Positions 1 to 7,875 are shown, counted from the stretch's first letter. The stretch is 21,301 bases of DNA from CAYJEO01 sp044432805 (GCA_044432805.1 JAWXUI010000017.1:1-21301), one strand, 5' to 3'. Translations and numbers: made by a program. The notes: a model not told the origin generated them from the letters alone.

Positions 1-992
1 AGATTAAAAGAGGAAATCGTGTTTTTTCTAGTGTTTTAAAGACAAAAATAAATGATCGTTTAAAAAAGGGTGAGCAAGTTATTTTGTTGTTAAATAGAAG
101 AGGTTATTCTACTGTTGTTACTTGTCATAATTGTGGTTTTAAAGTTGAGTGTCCTGCTTGTGAGATTCCGCTTACTTATCATAAAAATAGTAATATTTTA
201 AAGTGTCATTATTGTGGTTATACTAAAAGTAAAATACATGTTTGTCCTGTTTGTAAAAGTGAGGATATTGATGAGTTTGGTATGGGTACAGAGAAGTTAG
301 AGAGTTTAGTTAAGGAGACTTTTAATACGTCTGTTATTAGGATGGATGTTGATACGACTAGTAGGAAGGGTGCTCATGAGAGTATTTTAAATAGTTTTAA
401 GAATAAAGAGTATAATATTTTAATTGGTACACAGATGATTGCAAAGGGGCTTGATTTTCATGATGTTACTTTAGTTGGTGTTATTAATTCTGATGCGTCT
501 TTAAATATTCCTGATTTTAGAAGTGCTGAGAGAACTTTTTCTTTGCTTAATCAAGTTGCTGGTAGAAGTGGGCGAGGAGATAAGTTAGGTGAGGTTGTTA
601 TTCAAGGTTTTAATGTTGATAATTATAGTATTTTGTTGGCGGCTAAAAATGATTATGTTTCTTTTTATAAAGAGGAGATGAGTTTAAGAAAAAAATTAAA
701 TTATCCGCCTTTTTGTAATTTGTGTTTAATTAAAATAAGTGGTAAAAAGTTGGATGTTTTATATGATAACGCTGATAAGATTAAAAATTTTTTGTTAAGG
801 GAAAAAGATATTGTTGTTTTGGGTCCTTCTCCTTGTACTATGCCTAAGATTAATAATGTTTATTATTTACAGATTATGGTTAAGTATAAAAAAACAAATA
901 GTTTAAATAAGTATTTGAATTATGTTATTGAGGTTTATAGGAAAAATAATCTTGTTGATATACAAATAGATGTAAATCCGATTAAAATATGA
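1..992 (+). CDS. priA: Primosomal protein N' (PriA), C-terminal part, 5' end outside window
   Basis: PriA is the 3'-5' superfamily 2 helicase that recognises stalled forks and reloads the replisome. Only the C-terminal ~330 residues are here. The frame is open from base 3, so the TTG at 84 is not a real start. Visible parts are eight zinc-ligand cysteines in four CxxC pairs (CHNC, CPAC, CHYC, CPVC) between about 120 and 260, then helicase motifs V and VI (GTQMIAKGLDF; QVAGRSGRG) and the C-terminal domain with the LNYPPFCNL segment. The stop TGA lies 23 bases before the chosen fmt start, and priA-fmt adjacency is the normal Bacillota order. Codon use is odd: Glu is almost always GAG, whereas ruvB and recO use almost only GAA. 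Identification is secure. Confidence 0.96.
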   Translation, partial: IKRGNRVFSSVLKTKINDRLKKGEQVILLLNRRGYSTVVTCHNCGFKVECPACEIPLTYHKNSNILKCHYCGYTKSKIHVCPVCKSEDIDEFGMGTEKLESLVKETFNTSVIRMDVDTTSRKGAHESILNSFKNKEYNILIGTQMIAKGLDFHDVTLVGVINSDASLNIPDFRSAERTFSLLNQVAGRSGRGDKLGEVVIQGFNVDNYSILLAAKNDYVSFYKEEMSLRKKLNYPPFCNLCLIKISGKKLDVLYDNADKIKNFLLREKDIVVLGPSPCTMPKINNVYYLQIMVKYKKTNSLNKYLNYVIEVYRKNNLVDIQIDVNPIKI

Positions 993-1015
993 TAAAATAA
1001 ATAGAGGTGATAGAA

Positions 1016-1972
1016 GTGGATTTATCAAAAATAGAAGTTAAAAAAGATTTGAAAGTTATTTTTATGGGGACGCCATTATTTGCGGTTCCGATTTTAAGTG
1101 CTTTAATTGAAAATTATAAAGTAAGGGCAGTTGTTACTCAACCGGATAAGGTTATTGGTAGAGATAAAAAAATTGCTTTTTCGCCAATTAAGAGATTAGC
1201 TAATGAAAATTCTATTTTAGTGCTACAACCTAGTAGTATTAAAGATAGTGTTGATGAGATTAAAGAGTTGGATCCTGATTTGATTGTTACGTGTGCTTAT
1301 GGTCAAATTTTACCAAAGGCTTTATTGGATATTCCAAGGCTTGGTTGTATTAATGTGCATGCTTCTTTGTTGCCTAAATTAAGAGGTGGAGCACCGATTC
1401 AAAGAGCTATTATGAAGGGTCATTTAAAAAGTGGAATATCTATTATGTATATGGATGTAAAGATGGATGCTGGTGATATAATTTCTCAAAGAGAGGTTGA
1501 TATTTTAGATTCTGATACTGGTAGTATGTTGCATGATAAATTATCTGCTATTGGAACTGAGTTGTTATTAGAGACGTTGCCTTCAATTATTTCTGGTACT
1601 AATGAACGTGTTAAGCAAATAGAAGAGGATGTTACTTATGGTTATATTATAACTAGAAATGATGAGAAAATAAGTTTTAAAGACACTACTAAATTAATTC
1701 ATAATCAAGTAAGAGCTCTTAATGCGTGGCCTGGAGCGTATGCTATATTATCAGGTAAAAATGTTAAAATTTGGGAGACTAAGTTATCTTCTAATGTTTT
1801 TTCTGATAAGTATAATGGAGAAATTACGGCTATTTATAAAGATGGTATTGGTGTAAAGACTGGTAATGGTGAAATTATTTTAACTTCTATTCAAATGGAG
1901 GGTAAAAATAGAGTTTCTGCTGTTGATTTTGCTAATGGTCATCAAGATTTGGTTGGTAAAGTATTTTCATGA
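1016..1972 (+). CDS. fmt: Methionyl-tRNA formyltransferase
   Basis: Fmt transfers a formyl group from 10-formyl-tetrahydrofolate to Met-tRNAi, preparing it for translation initiation. The N-terminal Rossmann start VIFMGTPLFAVP, the formyltransferase signature around INVHASLLPKLRGGAPI (Asn and His catalytic) and the downstream MDAGD aspartate are all present, and the C-terminal domain contains the typical NAWPGAYA. I chose GTG at 1016 because AGAGGTGA at 1003-1010 is well placed for it; an in-frame GTG at 1007 lies inside that site. The product is about 318 residues, normal for the family apart from a short N-terminal extension before VIFMGTP. The stop overlaps the next start in ATGA at 1969-1972, implying translational coupling. 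Identification is secure; the exact start is less so. Confidence 0.96.
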   Translation: MDLSKIEVKKDLKVIFMGTPLFAVPILSALIENYKVRAVVTQPDKVIGRDKKIAFSPIKRLANENSILVLQPSSIKDSVDEIKELDPDLIVTCAYGQILPKALLDIPRLGCINVHASLLPKLRGGAPIQRAIMKGHLKSGISIMYMDVKMDAGDIISQREVDILDSDTGSMLHDKLSAIGTELLLETLPSIISGTNERVKQIEEDVTYGYIITRNDEKISFKDTTKLIHNQVRALNAWPGAYAILSGKNVKIWETKLSSNVFSDKYNGEITAIYKDGIGVKTGNGEIILTSIQMEGKNRVSAVDFANGHQDLVGKVFS

Positions 1973-2469
1973 TTGATTTGTTGAAAAATAAGCGTTCAAG
2001 GGCTGCGATTATTTTAGGAATCTATTTTTGCTTTTTTGTATTTTTGTCTGTTATTTCTAGGCAGGATAAAACAAGTTATGAAGTTGATTTAAATGAAGTT
2101 GTAAGTGTTGATAGTTATGATTACAAAATAGAATATAATTTTGATGATACTTATATTTTTACTGGTAGTAAAGATTCTTCTGGTAATGAGATTATTATTA
2201 ATAATAAAGTTTATGATCAAGATAATTATGATTATGAAATTAATTTTTTTAATTTTGAGTATGATTATTTGTTGTTATATATTGAAAATAGTGAAAATAA
2301 TATTTTAAGTAAGAGTGATTTTTTAGAGATTTATGGTGATTTTCCTTATAGCATTTATGATGATATTAATATTGATGTAAATTATAAAAATAGTTATATT
2401 GAAAATATTAATTTTTCTTTTATAACAAATAAGGGGTTAATGAGTATATATATAGAATTGGAGTTTTAA
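1969..2469 (+). CDS. Membrane-anchored protein of unknown function
   Basis: I do not recognise this 166-residue protein. A basic N-terminus (KNKRSR) precedes one hydrophobic helix at about residues 12-29, suggesting a signal anchor. The rest is very rich in Asp, Asn, Tyr and Ile and should lie outside the membrane. No Cys-based lipobox or catalytic motif is visible. It starts within the fmt stop (ATGA) with no strong Shine-Dalgarno site, so it is probably translated by coupling. The next gene follows with no gap. Position between fmt and another unknown gene gives no functional clue beyond co-transcription. Confidence 0.75.
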   Translation: MIDLLKNKRSRAAIILGIYFCFFVFLSVISRQDKTSYEVDLNEVVSVDSYDYKIEYNFDDTYIFTGSKDSSGNEIIINNKVYDQDNYDYEINFFNFEYDYLLLYIENSENNILSKSDFLEIYGDFPYSIYDDINIDVNYKNSYIENINFSFITNKGLMSIYIELEF

Positions 2470-2979
2470 ATGATTATAGGAAAGTATTATGTTGTAGAAA
2501 CAGATGAGCAAATGTTGATTTCAAAAGAGGGGATGGCAGTTGGTATATTAGATAAAAAAACTAATTTAGTTCAAATGCAAAATCCATCTTTAAAGGATGA
2601 AACTTTTGATAGGTTAATTGAGTTGATAATAGAAAAAAAGGATTTTGGCAATTATAATATAATTGAAATGCCTACACAATATTTATTGACTAAAGAATGT
2701 TTACCGGTTTGTATTTTAGAAAAAGGCGTTACATATGAATTAAAGATGCACAATTTAAAGTATAGTGCTTCTGAATTTTTAGATGTTGTTAAATTTTTAA
2801 TTATGAAAATGCAAAAAGGTGAAATACCTGATCAATCAATAAACTTTGATATTGAAAAATTAATGGTTGAAGCTGTGTTAACTGGATATGTTGTAAAAAA
2901 AGAGTTCTTAAATGAGTTAAGAGATGCTGTTTCACCAATTAAAGTAGACAAGCATTTAAGTCTTAGAATTAAGGGGTAG
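2470..2979 (+). CDS. Soluble protein of unknown function
   Basis: This 169-residue protein has no transmembrane segment, signal peptide or recognisable catalytic motif. The sequence looks like a compact mixed alpha/beta fold. Two similar short pieces (MLISKEGMAVGILDK near residue 15 and LLTKECLPVCILEKG near residue 72) may be an internal duplication, each followed by an amphipathic helix (FDRLIELIIEKK; FLDVVKFLIMKM). That repeat is my reading by eye. It begins immediately after the preceding stop (TAAATG), with GGAG at about 2460-2463 as a possible ribosome site, so it is coupled to the upstream gene. No function can be assigned. Confidence 0.7.
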   Translation: MIIGKYYVVETDEQMLISKEGMAVGILDKKTNLVQMQNPSLKDETFDRLIELIIEKKDFGNYNIIEMPTQYLLTKECLPVCILEKGVTYELKMHNLKYSASEFLDVVKFLIMKMQKGEIPDQSINFDIEKLMVEAVLTGYVVKKEFLNELRDAVSPIKVDKHLSLRIKG

Positions 2980-2982
2980 GTT

Positions 2983-3288
2983 ATGGATTTATTAATTATT
3001 GTTATACTAGTTGTTATTGTTGCGCTTTATTTTAAAAGATTTAGCAATGTTGTGTATTTGATTGGATTTATTGATATGTTCTGTCGTGTTTTTCATACGA
3101 TGGTTATTAATATTGGTTTATTAGAGGTTAGAAGTTTCTTATATGATTTGAATATACCATATTCAATAGGGTCGCTTCTTTCGACATATTCTACGGGTAT
3201 TTTATATACAATATTATTATGGATATATATTATATTTATGTGGATATTTATCTATTATTTGTTAAAGGTGGTTATTAAAAGACGATGA
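2983..3288 (+). CDS. Small membrane protein of unknown function
   Basis: A 101-residue hydrophobic protein with an N-terminal helix (about 3-19), a middle less hydrophobic part around residues 25-65, and a C-terminal helix (about 72-96) ending in the basic KVVIKRR. This suggests two or three membrane passes with a cytoplasmic C-terminus. AAGGGG at 2971-2976 is a good Shine-Dalgarno site, spaced six bases from the ATG. The stop overlaps the ATG of the DUF1003 gene (ATGA at 3285-3288), so the two are probably translationally coupled and may work together at the membrane. No family was recognised. Confidence 0.7.
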   Translation: MDLLIIVILVVIVALYFKRFSNVVYLIGFIDMFCRVFHTMVINIGLLEVRSFLYDLNIPYSIGSLLSTYSTGILYTILLWIYIIFMWIFIYYLLKVVIKRR

Positions 3289-3749
3289 ATAAAAAAGAAT
3301 TGATAAAAAAATTAATTGAGCAAGATATTTCAAATGAAAGTGATTTGTTAGAGCTTTTAATTGATACTCCTGTTTCAAAAGATGTTGATAATGAAATAAA
3401 TCAAAAAGAATTATTTGTAGATAAGGTTACTTCTTTTATTGGTAGTTGGAAGTTTATAATCAGTTTTCTTTTATTTTTGTTTATATGGATTATATGTAAT
3501 TTGTTTTTAAAGTTGGATTCATATCCGTTTATTTTACTTAATTTGGTTTTGTCAATGGTTGCTGCAATACAGGCTCCTATTATTATGATGAGTCAAAATA
3601 GAAAAGCAGATATAGATTCTAAAAGAAGTCAAAATGATTATAAGGTTGATTTAAAAAGTGAATTAATTTTAGAAGATTTACATGATAATATGACTAGTAT
3701 TTTAAAAAATCAAAAAGAGATATTAGAAAAATTAAATAATAATGAATAA
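3285..3749 (+). CDS. DUF1003 family membrane protein
   Basis: The 154-residue product has the DUF1003 core: KVTSFIGSWKFI leading into a first membrane helix (about 57-75, ending FIWIICNLF), then DSYPFILLNLVLS and a second helix through AAIQAPIIMMSQNR (about 80-105). A charged tail containing LHDNMTSILKNQKEIL looks like an amphipathic or coiled-coil segment. The SYPFILLNL and APIIMMSQNR blocks are the family's most conserved features. Its function is unknown in the literature I can recall. It is the last gene of the plus-strand cluster, and a hairpin terminator follows 32 bases later. Confidence 0.9.
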   Translation: MNKKELIKKLIEQDISNESDLLELLIDTPVSKDVDNEINQKELFVDKVTSFIGSWKFIISFLLFLFIWIICNLFLKLDSYPFILLNLVLSMVAAIQAPIIMMSQNRKADIDSKRSQNDYKVDLKSELILEDLHDNMTSILKNQKEILEKLNNNE

Positions 3750-3780
3750 AAATTTGTTTTATTTTATAGAAATAGTAAAA

Positions 3781-3806
3781 AATAGAGTTCTAAACTCTAT
3801 TTTTTT
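3781..3806. terminator. Bidirectional rho-independent terminator between DUF1003 gene and serine hydrolase
   Basis: The perfect 9-bp stem AATAGAGTT / AACTCTATT (3781-3789 and 3793-3801) has a three-base loop and is followed by a T run to 3806 on the plus strand. On the minus strand the hairpin is followed by TTTTACTATTT, so it can also end the convergent gene, whose TAG stop lies inside the stem. Confidence 0.85.
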
Positions 3807-5137
3807 ATTAATTGTTTTTCTTCTAACTTTTCAATAAAATTAAATTGAATACTTAATTTAGCCATAATTGTTTCTAATTCTTCTCTTTTTCTTGAAAAAG
3901 GGATACAAGATATATCATCATAATTTATTGTTTTATCATCCATCCAAACTCTATTATGTAATCTATTTGCTCCTACAGCAATGACAATATCATTTAAAGG
4001 ATCTATAATTAAATTAGTTCCTGAAAATCCCGATTGGCAAAAAGCTTTTCCTGATAAACAAAATGGAACAGTTAGAAATTTATTATTAGGTTGTTTTAAA
4101 TAAGCAAGAGAAGAGAAGTAACCACTGATGTTTCCATCAAGTTGACTATCAAAAGTTGAAAACTTTTCTAAATTTCTTTTTGATATTAATAAATTATCTA
4201 TTAAAGCATATCCTAATGCAACTAAATCCGGCACCGATGAAAAATATCCGGCATGTCCTGGAGCCGTTTTAAGATTATCTTTAATTATTTTTGATTTAGA
4301 ATCGTGTGAATTACCAGGAACTTCATTATAACTTTCTATAATTTCGCCATTACTTATTTTTTTATTAAAATTATTTGAAGCAACATCTTCTAAATGTTCT
4401 TCTGGTACAAATAAAAAAGTGTTTTTTAAATTTAATTGTTTTATAATAAATTCATCAATATGATCACTTAATTTTCTACCTGTAATGCTTTCAAAAACAA
4501 AAGATAAAATAATAGGCCCAACATCATTATAAGCTCTATCTACTTGGCGATAATCTTCTTTTGAATTATAAATCAATTTTTTTAATTCTTCAATATTTTT
4601 AACAAAGTCAATTTCATCAACAGAAATATTTAAAGGTTTTCTAAAATTTAATAAATCGTTGATAGAAACATTATCTAAAAATTTAAATTCTTCACAATAT
4701 TCTTTTATTGGTTTATCTAAATCGATATTTAATGTCTCATTTATTTGATAAAAAGAAATAGTTGTAAATAATTTTGAAGTACTCGCCAATTCATAAATTG
4801 TACTAAAAGATACATCACTATTTGTTTTAGTTTTTCTATTATTTACTAAAGTATATTCTTCTTTGCTACCTTTACATAAAACAAATCTTTTATTTCTTGT
4901 TCCAAAGTTAAGTACTATACTTGGAGATAATTTTAAATCTCTAATTGTTTTAATAGTTTCTTCTTCTAAATTACTTCTTTTTATTAATTTATAATATGGA
5001 TTTTTAGAATCTTTACAAGAAAAGGCTTCTTCTATTAAAGCAGTATACTCATCTGTCGTAAATAAATCTTTAAATGCATCTATATTTGTATTGTTTTGTC
5101 TAATTGTTAATGTTTTAACCTCATCTTTTATGGACAT
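3797..5137 (-). CDS. Beta-lactamase-family (class C fold) serine hydrolase
   Basis: A 446-residue penicillin-binding-protein/beta-lactamase fold enzyme. The nucleophile motif is S119-T-S-K122 (in ELASTSKLFT), the second motif is Y203-N-D205 (in AYNDVGPIIL, where the family has YSN or YSD), and HAGYFSSVPDLVALG near residue 295 is typical of serine hydrolases in this group. The third motif, usually H/K-T/S-G, reads Q368-S-G370 within CQSGFSGTNLIIDP. No signal peptide is present, so the protein is probably cytoplasmic, and an esterase or peptidase role is more likely than beta-lactam resistance; the substrate is unknown. A strong Shine-Dalgarno site (AAGGGGG on the minus strand) precedes the ATG. 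It has its own promoter, divergent from ruvA. Confidence 0.88.
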   Translation of the reverse strand: MSIKDEVKTLTIRQNNTNIDAFKDLFTTDEYTALIEEAFSCKDSKNPYYKLIKRSNLEEETIKTIRDLKLSPSIVLNFGTRNKRFVLCKGSKEEYTLVNNRKTKTNSDVSFSTIYELASTSKLFTTISFYQINETLNIDLDKPIKEYCEEFKFLDNVSINDLLNFRKPLNISVDEIDFVKNIEELKKLIYNSKEDYRQVDRAYNDVGPIILSFVFESITGRKLSDHIDEFIIKQLNLKNTFLFVPEEHLEDVASNNFNKKISNGEIIESYNEVPGNSHDSKSKIIKDNLKTAPGHAGYFSSVPDLVALGYALIDNLLISKRNLEKFSTFDSQLDGNISGYFSSLAYLKQPNNKFLTVPFCLSGKAFCQSGFSGTNLIIDPLNDIVIAVGANRLHNRVWMDDKTINYDDISCIPFSRKREELETIMAKLSIQFNFIEKLEEKQLIKK

Positions 5138-5164
5138 AAAAATCCCCCTTTTTAAATTATGTAT

Positions 5165-5193
5165 ACATTAGCATATAACTTTTTTTAAGTCAA
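5165..5193 (-). promoter_or_regulatory. Promoter of the serine hydrolase gene
   Basis: On the minus strand, TTGACT (5188-5193) and TAATGT (5165-5170) are separated by 17 bases, with TGC directly before the -10, i.e. an extended -10 element. It lies about 28 bases upstream of the start codon. It is divergent from and almost touching the ruvA promoter. Confidence 0.75.
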
Positions 5194-5195
5194 CA

Positions 5196-5224
5196 TTTAC
5201 AAACAATTGTTTGTGTGCTAAAAT
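5196..5224 (+). promoter_or_regulatory. Promoter of ruvAB
   Basis: TTTACA (5196-5201) and TAAAAT (5219-5224) are 17 bases apart, with TGC immediately before the -10 (extended -10). It is placed 34 bases before the ruvA start. A 16-bp palindrome overlaps the -35 and spacer, the position expected for a repressor operator. Confidence 0.7.
5199..5214. promoter_or_regulatory. Perfect 16-bp palindrome, candidate LexA/SOS-type operator
   Basis: ACAAACAATTGTTTGT is a perfect inverted repeat within the ruvAB promoter spacer. Its inner 14 bases, CAAACAATTGTTTG, match the Bacillota LexA box CGAACRNRYGTTYG at all but two specified positions, including AAC-N4-GTT. ruvAB is a known LexA target in Bacillus, which supports the reading. 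No lexA is visible here, so the regulator is inferred. Confidence 0.5.
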
Positions 5225-5257
5225 TATTAAGAAAGATTATTAAGAAAGAAGGTATTT

Positions 5258-5806
5258 ATGTATTCATATATAATAGGAAAAATAACACAAATAGAAAACA
5301 ATTATATTGTTTTAGAAACCAATAAAATAGGTTATTTAATATATACAGCAAATCCTTATAGTTTTAAAGATGAAGAAATAAAAATATATTTATATCAAAA
5401 TATAAAAGAAGATGAAAATACTTTATATGGATTTTCAAGTATAGAAGAAAAAAATTTGTTTTTAAAGTTAATAAGCGTAAAAGGATTGGGGTGTAAAATG
5501 GCCCTTCCGATGATTGCCTTAGGTTCTATCCAAGGAATAATCGAAGCAATAGAAAAAGAAAACATAATTTATTTAAAAAAATTTCCTAAAATAGGGGACA
5601 AAGTAGCAAGACAAATTATATTAGATTTAAAAGGAAAACTAACAACTTCAACAATAGAAAATAATAAAACAAATGAAGAACTAGAAAGCGTTTTAAAAAG
5701 TTTAGGTTATAAAGCACCTGATATTAAAAAAGTAATGCAACAAATAGATTTTACTACTACTATAGAAGAACAAATAAAACAAGCTTTAAAATTAATGCTT
5801 AAATAA
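5258..5806 (+). CDS. ruvA: Holliday junction branch migration protein RuvA
   Basis: RuvA tetramers bind four-way junctions and hold them open for the RuvB motor. The order is an N-terminal OB-fold (residues 1-64, MYSYIIGKITQIENNYIVLET), tandem helix-hairpin-helix motifs (about 70-125, including VKGLGCKMALPMI and FPKIGDKVARQIILDLKGKL), then a short linker and the C-terminal RuvB-contact domain (EELESVLKSLGYKAPDIKKVM). At 182 residues it is somewhat shorter than the usual ~200, mainly in the linker. The ATG has AGAAGG seven bases upstream. RuvB follows after 15 bases, so they form one operon. Identification is secure. Confidence 0.96.
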   Translation: MYSYIIGKITQIENNYIVLETNKIGYLIYTANPYSFKDEEIKIYLYQNIKEDENTLYGFSSIEEKNLFLKLISVKGLGCKMALPMIALGSIQGIIEAIEKENIIYLKKFPKIGDKVARQIILDLKGKLTTSTIENNKTNEELESVLKSLGYKAPDIKKVMQQIDFTTTIEEQIKQALKLMLK

Positions 5807-5821
5807 TTTAAGGAGGAACTT

Positions 5822-6808
5822 ATGGAAAGAATAATAGATCCTAATATAGGCGATGACGAATTAAATTTAAGACCAGAACATATAAGTGAATACATTGGAC
5901 AAACGGAAGTAAAAGAAAATTTAAATGTATTTATGAAAGCAGCCTTGATGAGAGAAGAAACATTAGACCATGTTTTATTATATGGAGCGCCTGGTTTAGG
6001 AAAAACAACTTTGGCTAATATAATAGCAAACGAAATGCAAACTAATTTAAAAACAGCTTCTGGACCTGCCATAGAAAAGCCTGGTGATTTAGCCGCCGTT
6101 TTATCTTCTTTAGAAGAAGGTGATGTGTTATTTATTGATGAAATACATAGAATACCAAGAGTTGTTGAAGAAATTTTATATCCGGCTATGGAAGATTTTT
6201 CACTAGATATAATTGTTGGAACAGATGGCTCAAAAAGAAATATAAAAATTGATTTACCACCTTTTACATTAGTAGGAGCAACGACAAGAGCAGGAGATTT
6301 ATCAAGTCCACTAAGAGATAGATTTGGAATAGTTTCAAAATTACAATATTATACTGTAGATGAATTAACACAAATAATAAATAGAACGTCCAAAGTATTA
6401 GATATAAAAATAGAAAAAGATGCAGCTATTGAATTAGCGCTTAGAAGTCGTGGAACACCAAGAATTGCAAATAGGTTATTTAAAAGAGTAAGAGATTTTG
6501 CATTAGTTATGGGTGATGGTTATATAAATTTAGAAATAACTAAATTGAGTTTAGATAGATTAAAAGTTGATAGATTAGGTTTAGATGATACTGATTATAA
6601 TTATTTAAAATCTATTATTGAAAAATTCAATGGAGGACCAGTTGGAATCGAATCAATATCTGCAAGTATTGGAGAAGAACAATCGACAATAGAAGATGTA
6701 TATGAACCTTATCTTTTGCAAAATGGTTTTATTAAAAGGACTAATAGAGGAAGAATAGTAACAGAAAAAGCATACAAACATTTAAAAATTAAAAAGCCTA
6801 TGAAATAG
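5822..6808 (+). CDS. ruvB: Holliday junction branch migration ATPase RuvB
   Basis: RuvB is the AAA+ hexameric motor that drives branch migration with RuvA. The RPEHISEYIGQ entry motif (about 17-27), Walker A GAPGLGKTT (55-63), Walker B LFIDEIHR (103-110), sensor region GATTRAGDLSSPLRDRFG (about 153-170) and the C-terminal winged-helix domain (GGPVGIESISASIGEE to ENG/GRIVTEKAY) are all visible. The length of 328 residues is normal. A textbook AAGGAGG precedes the ATG. No ruvC is nearby, as usual in Bacillota, where RecU resolves junctions. The stop codon lies inside the terminator hairpin that separates this operon from queA. Confidence 0.98.
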   Translation: MERIIDPNIGDDELNLRPEHISEYIGQTEVKENLNVFMKAALMREETLDHVLLYGAPGLGKTTLANIIANEMQTNLKTASGPAIEKPGDLAAVLSSLEEGDVLFIDEIHRIPRVVEEILYPAMEDFSLDIIVGTDGSKRNIKIDLPPFTLVGATTRAGDLSSPLRDRFGIVSKLQYYTVDELTQIINRTSKVLDIKIEKDAAIELALRSRGTPRIANRLFKRVRDFALVMGDGYINLEITKLSLDRLKVDRLGLDDTDYNYLKSIIEKFNGGPVGIESISASIGEEQSTIEDVYEPYLLQNGFIKRTNRGRIVTEKAYKHLKIKKPMK

Positions 6809-6819
6809 GTCTTTTTTTT
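6791..6819 (+). terminator. Terminator after ruvB
   Basis: CCTAT / ATAGG (6797-6801 and 6805-6809) with a three-base loop, extendable by G-T and A-T pairs, is followed by TCTTTTTTTT. The stem overlaps the ruvB stop. The T run ends at the extended -10 of the next promoter, so ruvAB and queA-miaA appear to be separate units placed end to end. Confidence 0.65.
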
Positions 6820-6827
6820 GTTATAAT
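6819..6827 (+). promoter_or_regulatory. Extended -10 promoter for queA-miaA
   Basis: TGTTATAAT is a perfect extended -10, 20 bases before the queA ATG. No good -35 is visible; at 17-base spacing there is only TATGAA, inside the ruvB stop region. The transcript would start close to the ribosome site. Confidence 0.5.
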
Positions 6828-6846
6828 ATTTAACGGAAGTGATTTT

Positions 6847-7875
6847 ATGAAAACAAGTGATTTTGATTTTTTCTTACCAGAAGAATTAATCGCACAAACA
6901 CCATTAGATAAAAGAGACAATTCTAAATTGTTATTATTAAATAAAGAAAATGGTGATATATTTCATGATAATTTTTTTAATATAAAAAATTATTTTAAAA
7001 AAGGTGATGTTTTAGTTTTAAATAATACAAAAGTAATACCTGCAAGATTACATGGGATAAAAGAAGATACTAAAGCACATATTGAAATACTTATGTTAAA
7101 AGAAGAAGATAATGGATATCAATGTTTAGTAAAACCAGCAAAAAGAGTAAAAGAAGGAACTATTATTTATTTTAGTGACAAATTAAAAGCTAAATGTGTT
7201 GGATGTATGGATGAAGGTATTAGACAATTAGTTTTTATTCACGACGGTATTTTACTTGAAATATTAGAGGAATTAGGGGAAATGCCATTACCTCCATATA
7301 TAAAAGAAAAACTAAAAGAAAAAGATAGATACCAAACAGTATATGCTAAATATAATGGTTCAGCTGCAGCGCCTACAGCCGGTCTTCATTTTACTAATGA
7401 ATTGTTAAGTGAAATAAAAGAAATGGGTGTTACTATTTGTTATGTAACGCTTCATGTTGGACTTGGAACTTTTAGACCTGTAAATGTTGAGGATGTTAAT
7501 AATCACAAAATGCATTCTGAGTTTTATATGATGGATGGAAACACAGCAGATATATTAAATAAAGCAAAATTAGAAAACAAAAGAATTATAAGTGTTGGAA
7601 CGACAAGTGTAAGAGTTTTAGAAACAATAATGTCTAATCATAATAAATTTATTGAAACAAGTGGATATACAGATATTTTTATATATCCAGGATATGAGTT
7701 TAAAGCAATAGATTGTTTAATTACTAATTTTCATTTACCTAAATCAACTTTATTGATGTTAATTTCAGCTTTAGCAAAAAAGGAAAATGTACTATATGCT
7801 TATGAACAAGCAGTAAAAAATAATTATAGATTTTTTAGCTTTGGTGATAGTATGTTTATTACAGATAAATGGTAG
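6847..7875 (+). CDS. queA: S-adenosylmethionine:tRNA ribosyltransferase-isomerase
   Basis: QueA uses the ribosyl moiety of SAM to convert preQ1 at tRNA position 34 to epoxyqueuosine. Family motifs are clear: SDFDFFLPEELIAQTP at the N-terminus, VLVLNNTKVIPARLHG (about residues 56-71), NGSAAAPTAGLHFT (about 169-183), the VTLHVGLGTFRPV block (about 199-211), GTTSVRVLET and the C-terminal ITNFHLPKSTLLMLISA. The length of 342 residues is normal. GGAAGTGA is the ribosome site. The 3' end overlaps miaA by seven bases, so two tRNA-modification genes are translationally coupled. No other queuosine genes are in the window, so the source of preQ1 cannot be judged. Confidence 0.97.
   Translation: MKTSDFDFFLPEELIAQTPLDKRDNSKLLLLNKENGDIFHDNFFNIKNYFKKGDVLVLNNTKVIPARLHGIKEDTKAHIEILMLKEEDNGYQCLVKPAKRVKEGTIIYFSDKLKAKCVGCMDEGIRQLVFIHDGILLEILEELGEMPLPPYIKEKLKEKDRYQTVYAKYNGSAAAPTAGLHFTNELLSEIKEMGVTICYVTLHVGLGTFRPVNVEDVNNHKMHSEFYMMDGNTADILNKAKLENKRIISVGTTSVRVLETIMSNHNKFIETSGYTDIFIYPGYEFKAIDCLITNFHLPKSTLLMLISALAKKENVLYAYEQAVKNNYRFFSFGDSMFITDKW

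Noticed and set aside
84..86. TTG at 84 as the start of a short PriA-like protein
   Set aside because: The frame is open to the window edge and the sequence is mid-domain; it is the 3' part of a normal priA.
5707..6072. Minus-strand ORF across ruvA/ruvB
   Set aside because: Antisense to well-conserved coding sequence, with no promoter or homology signal.
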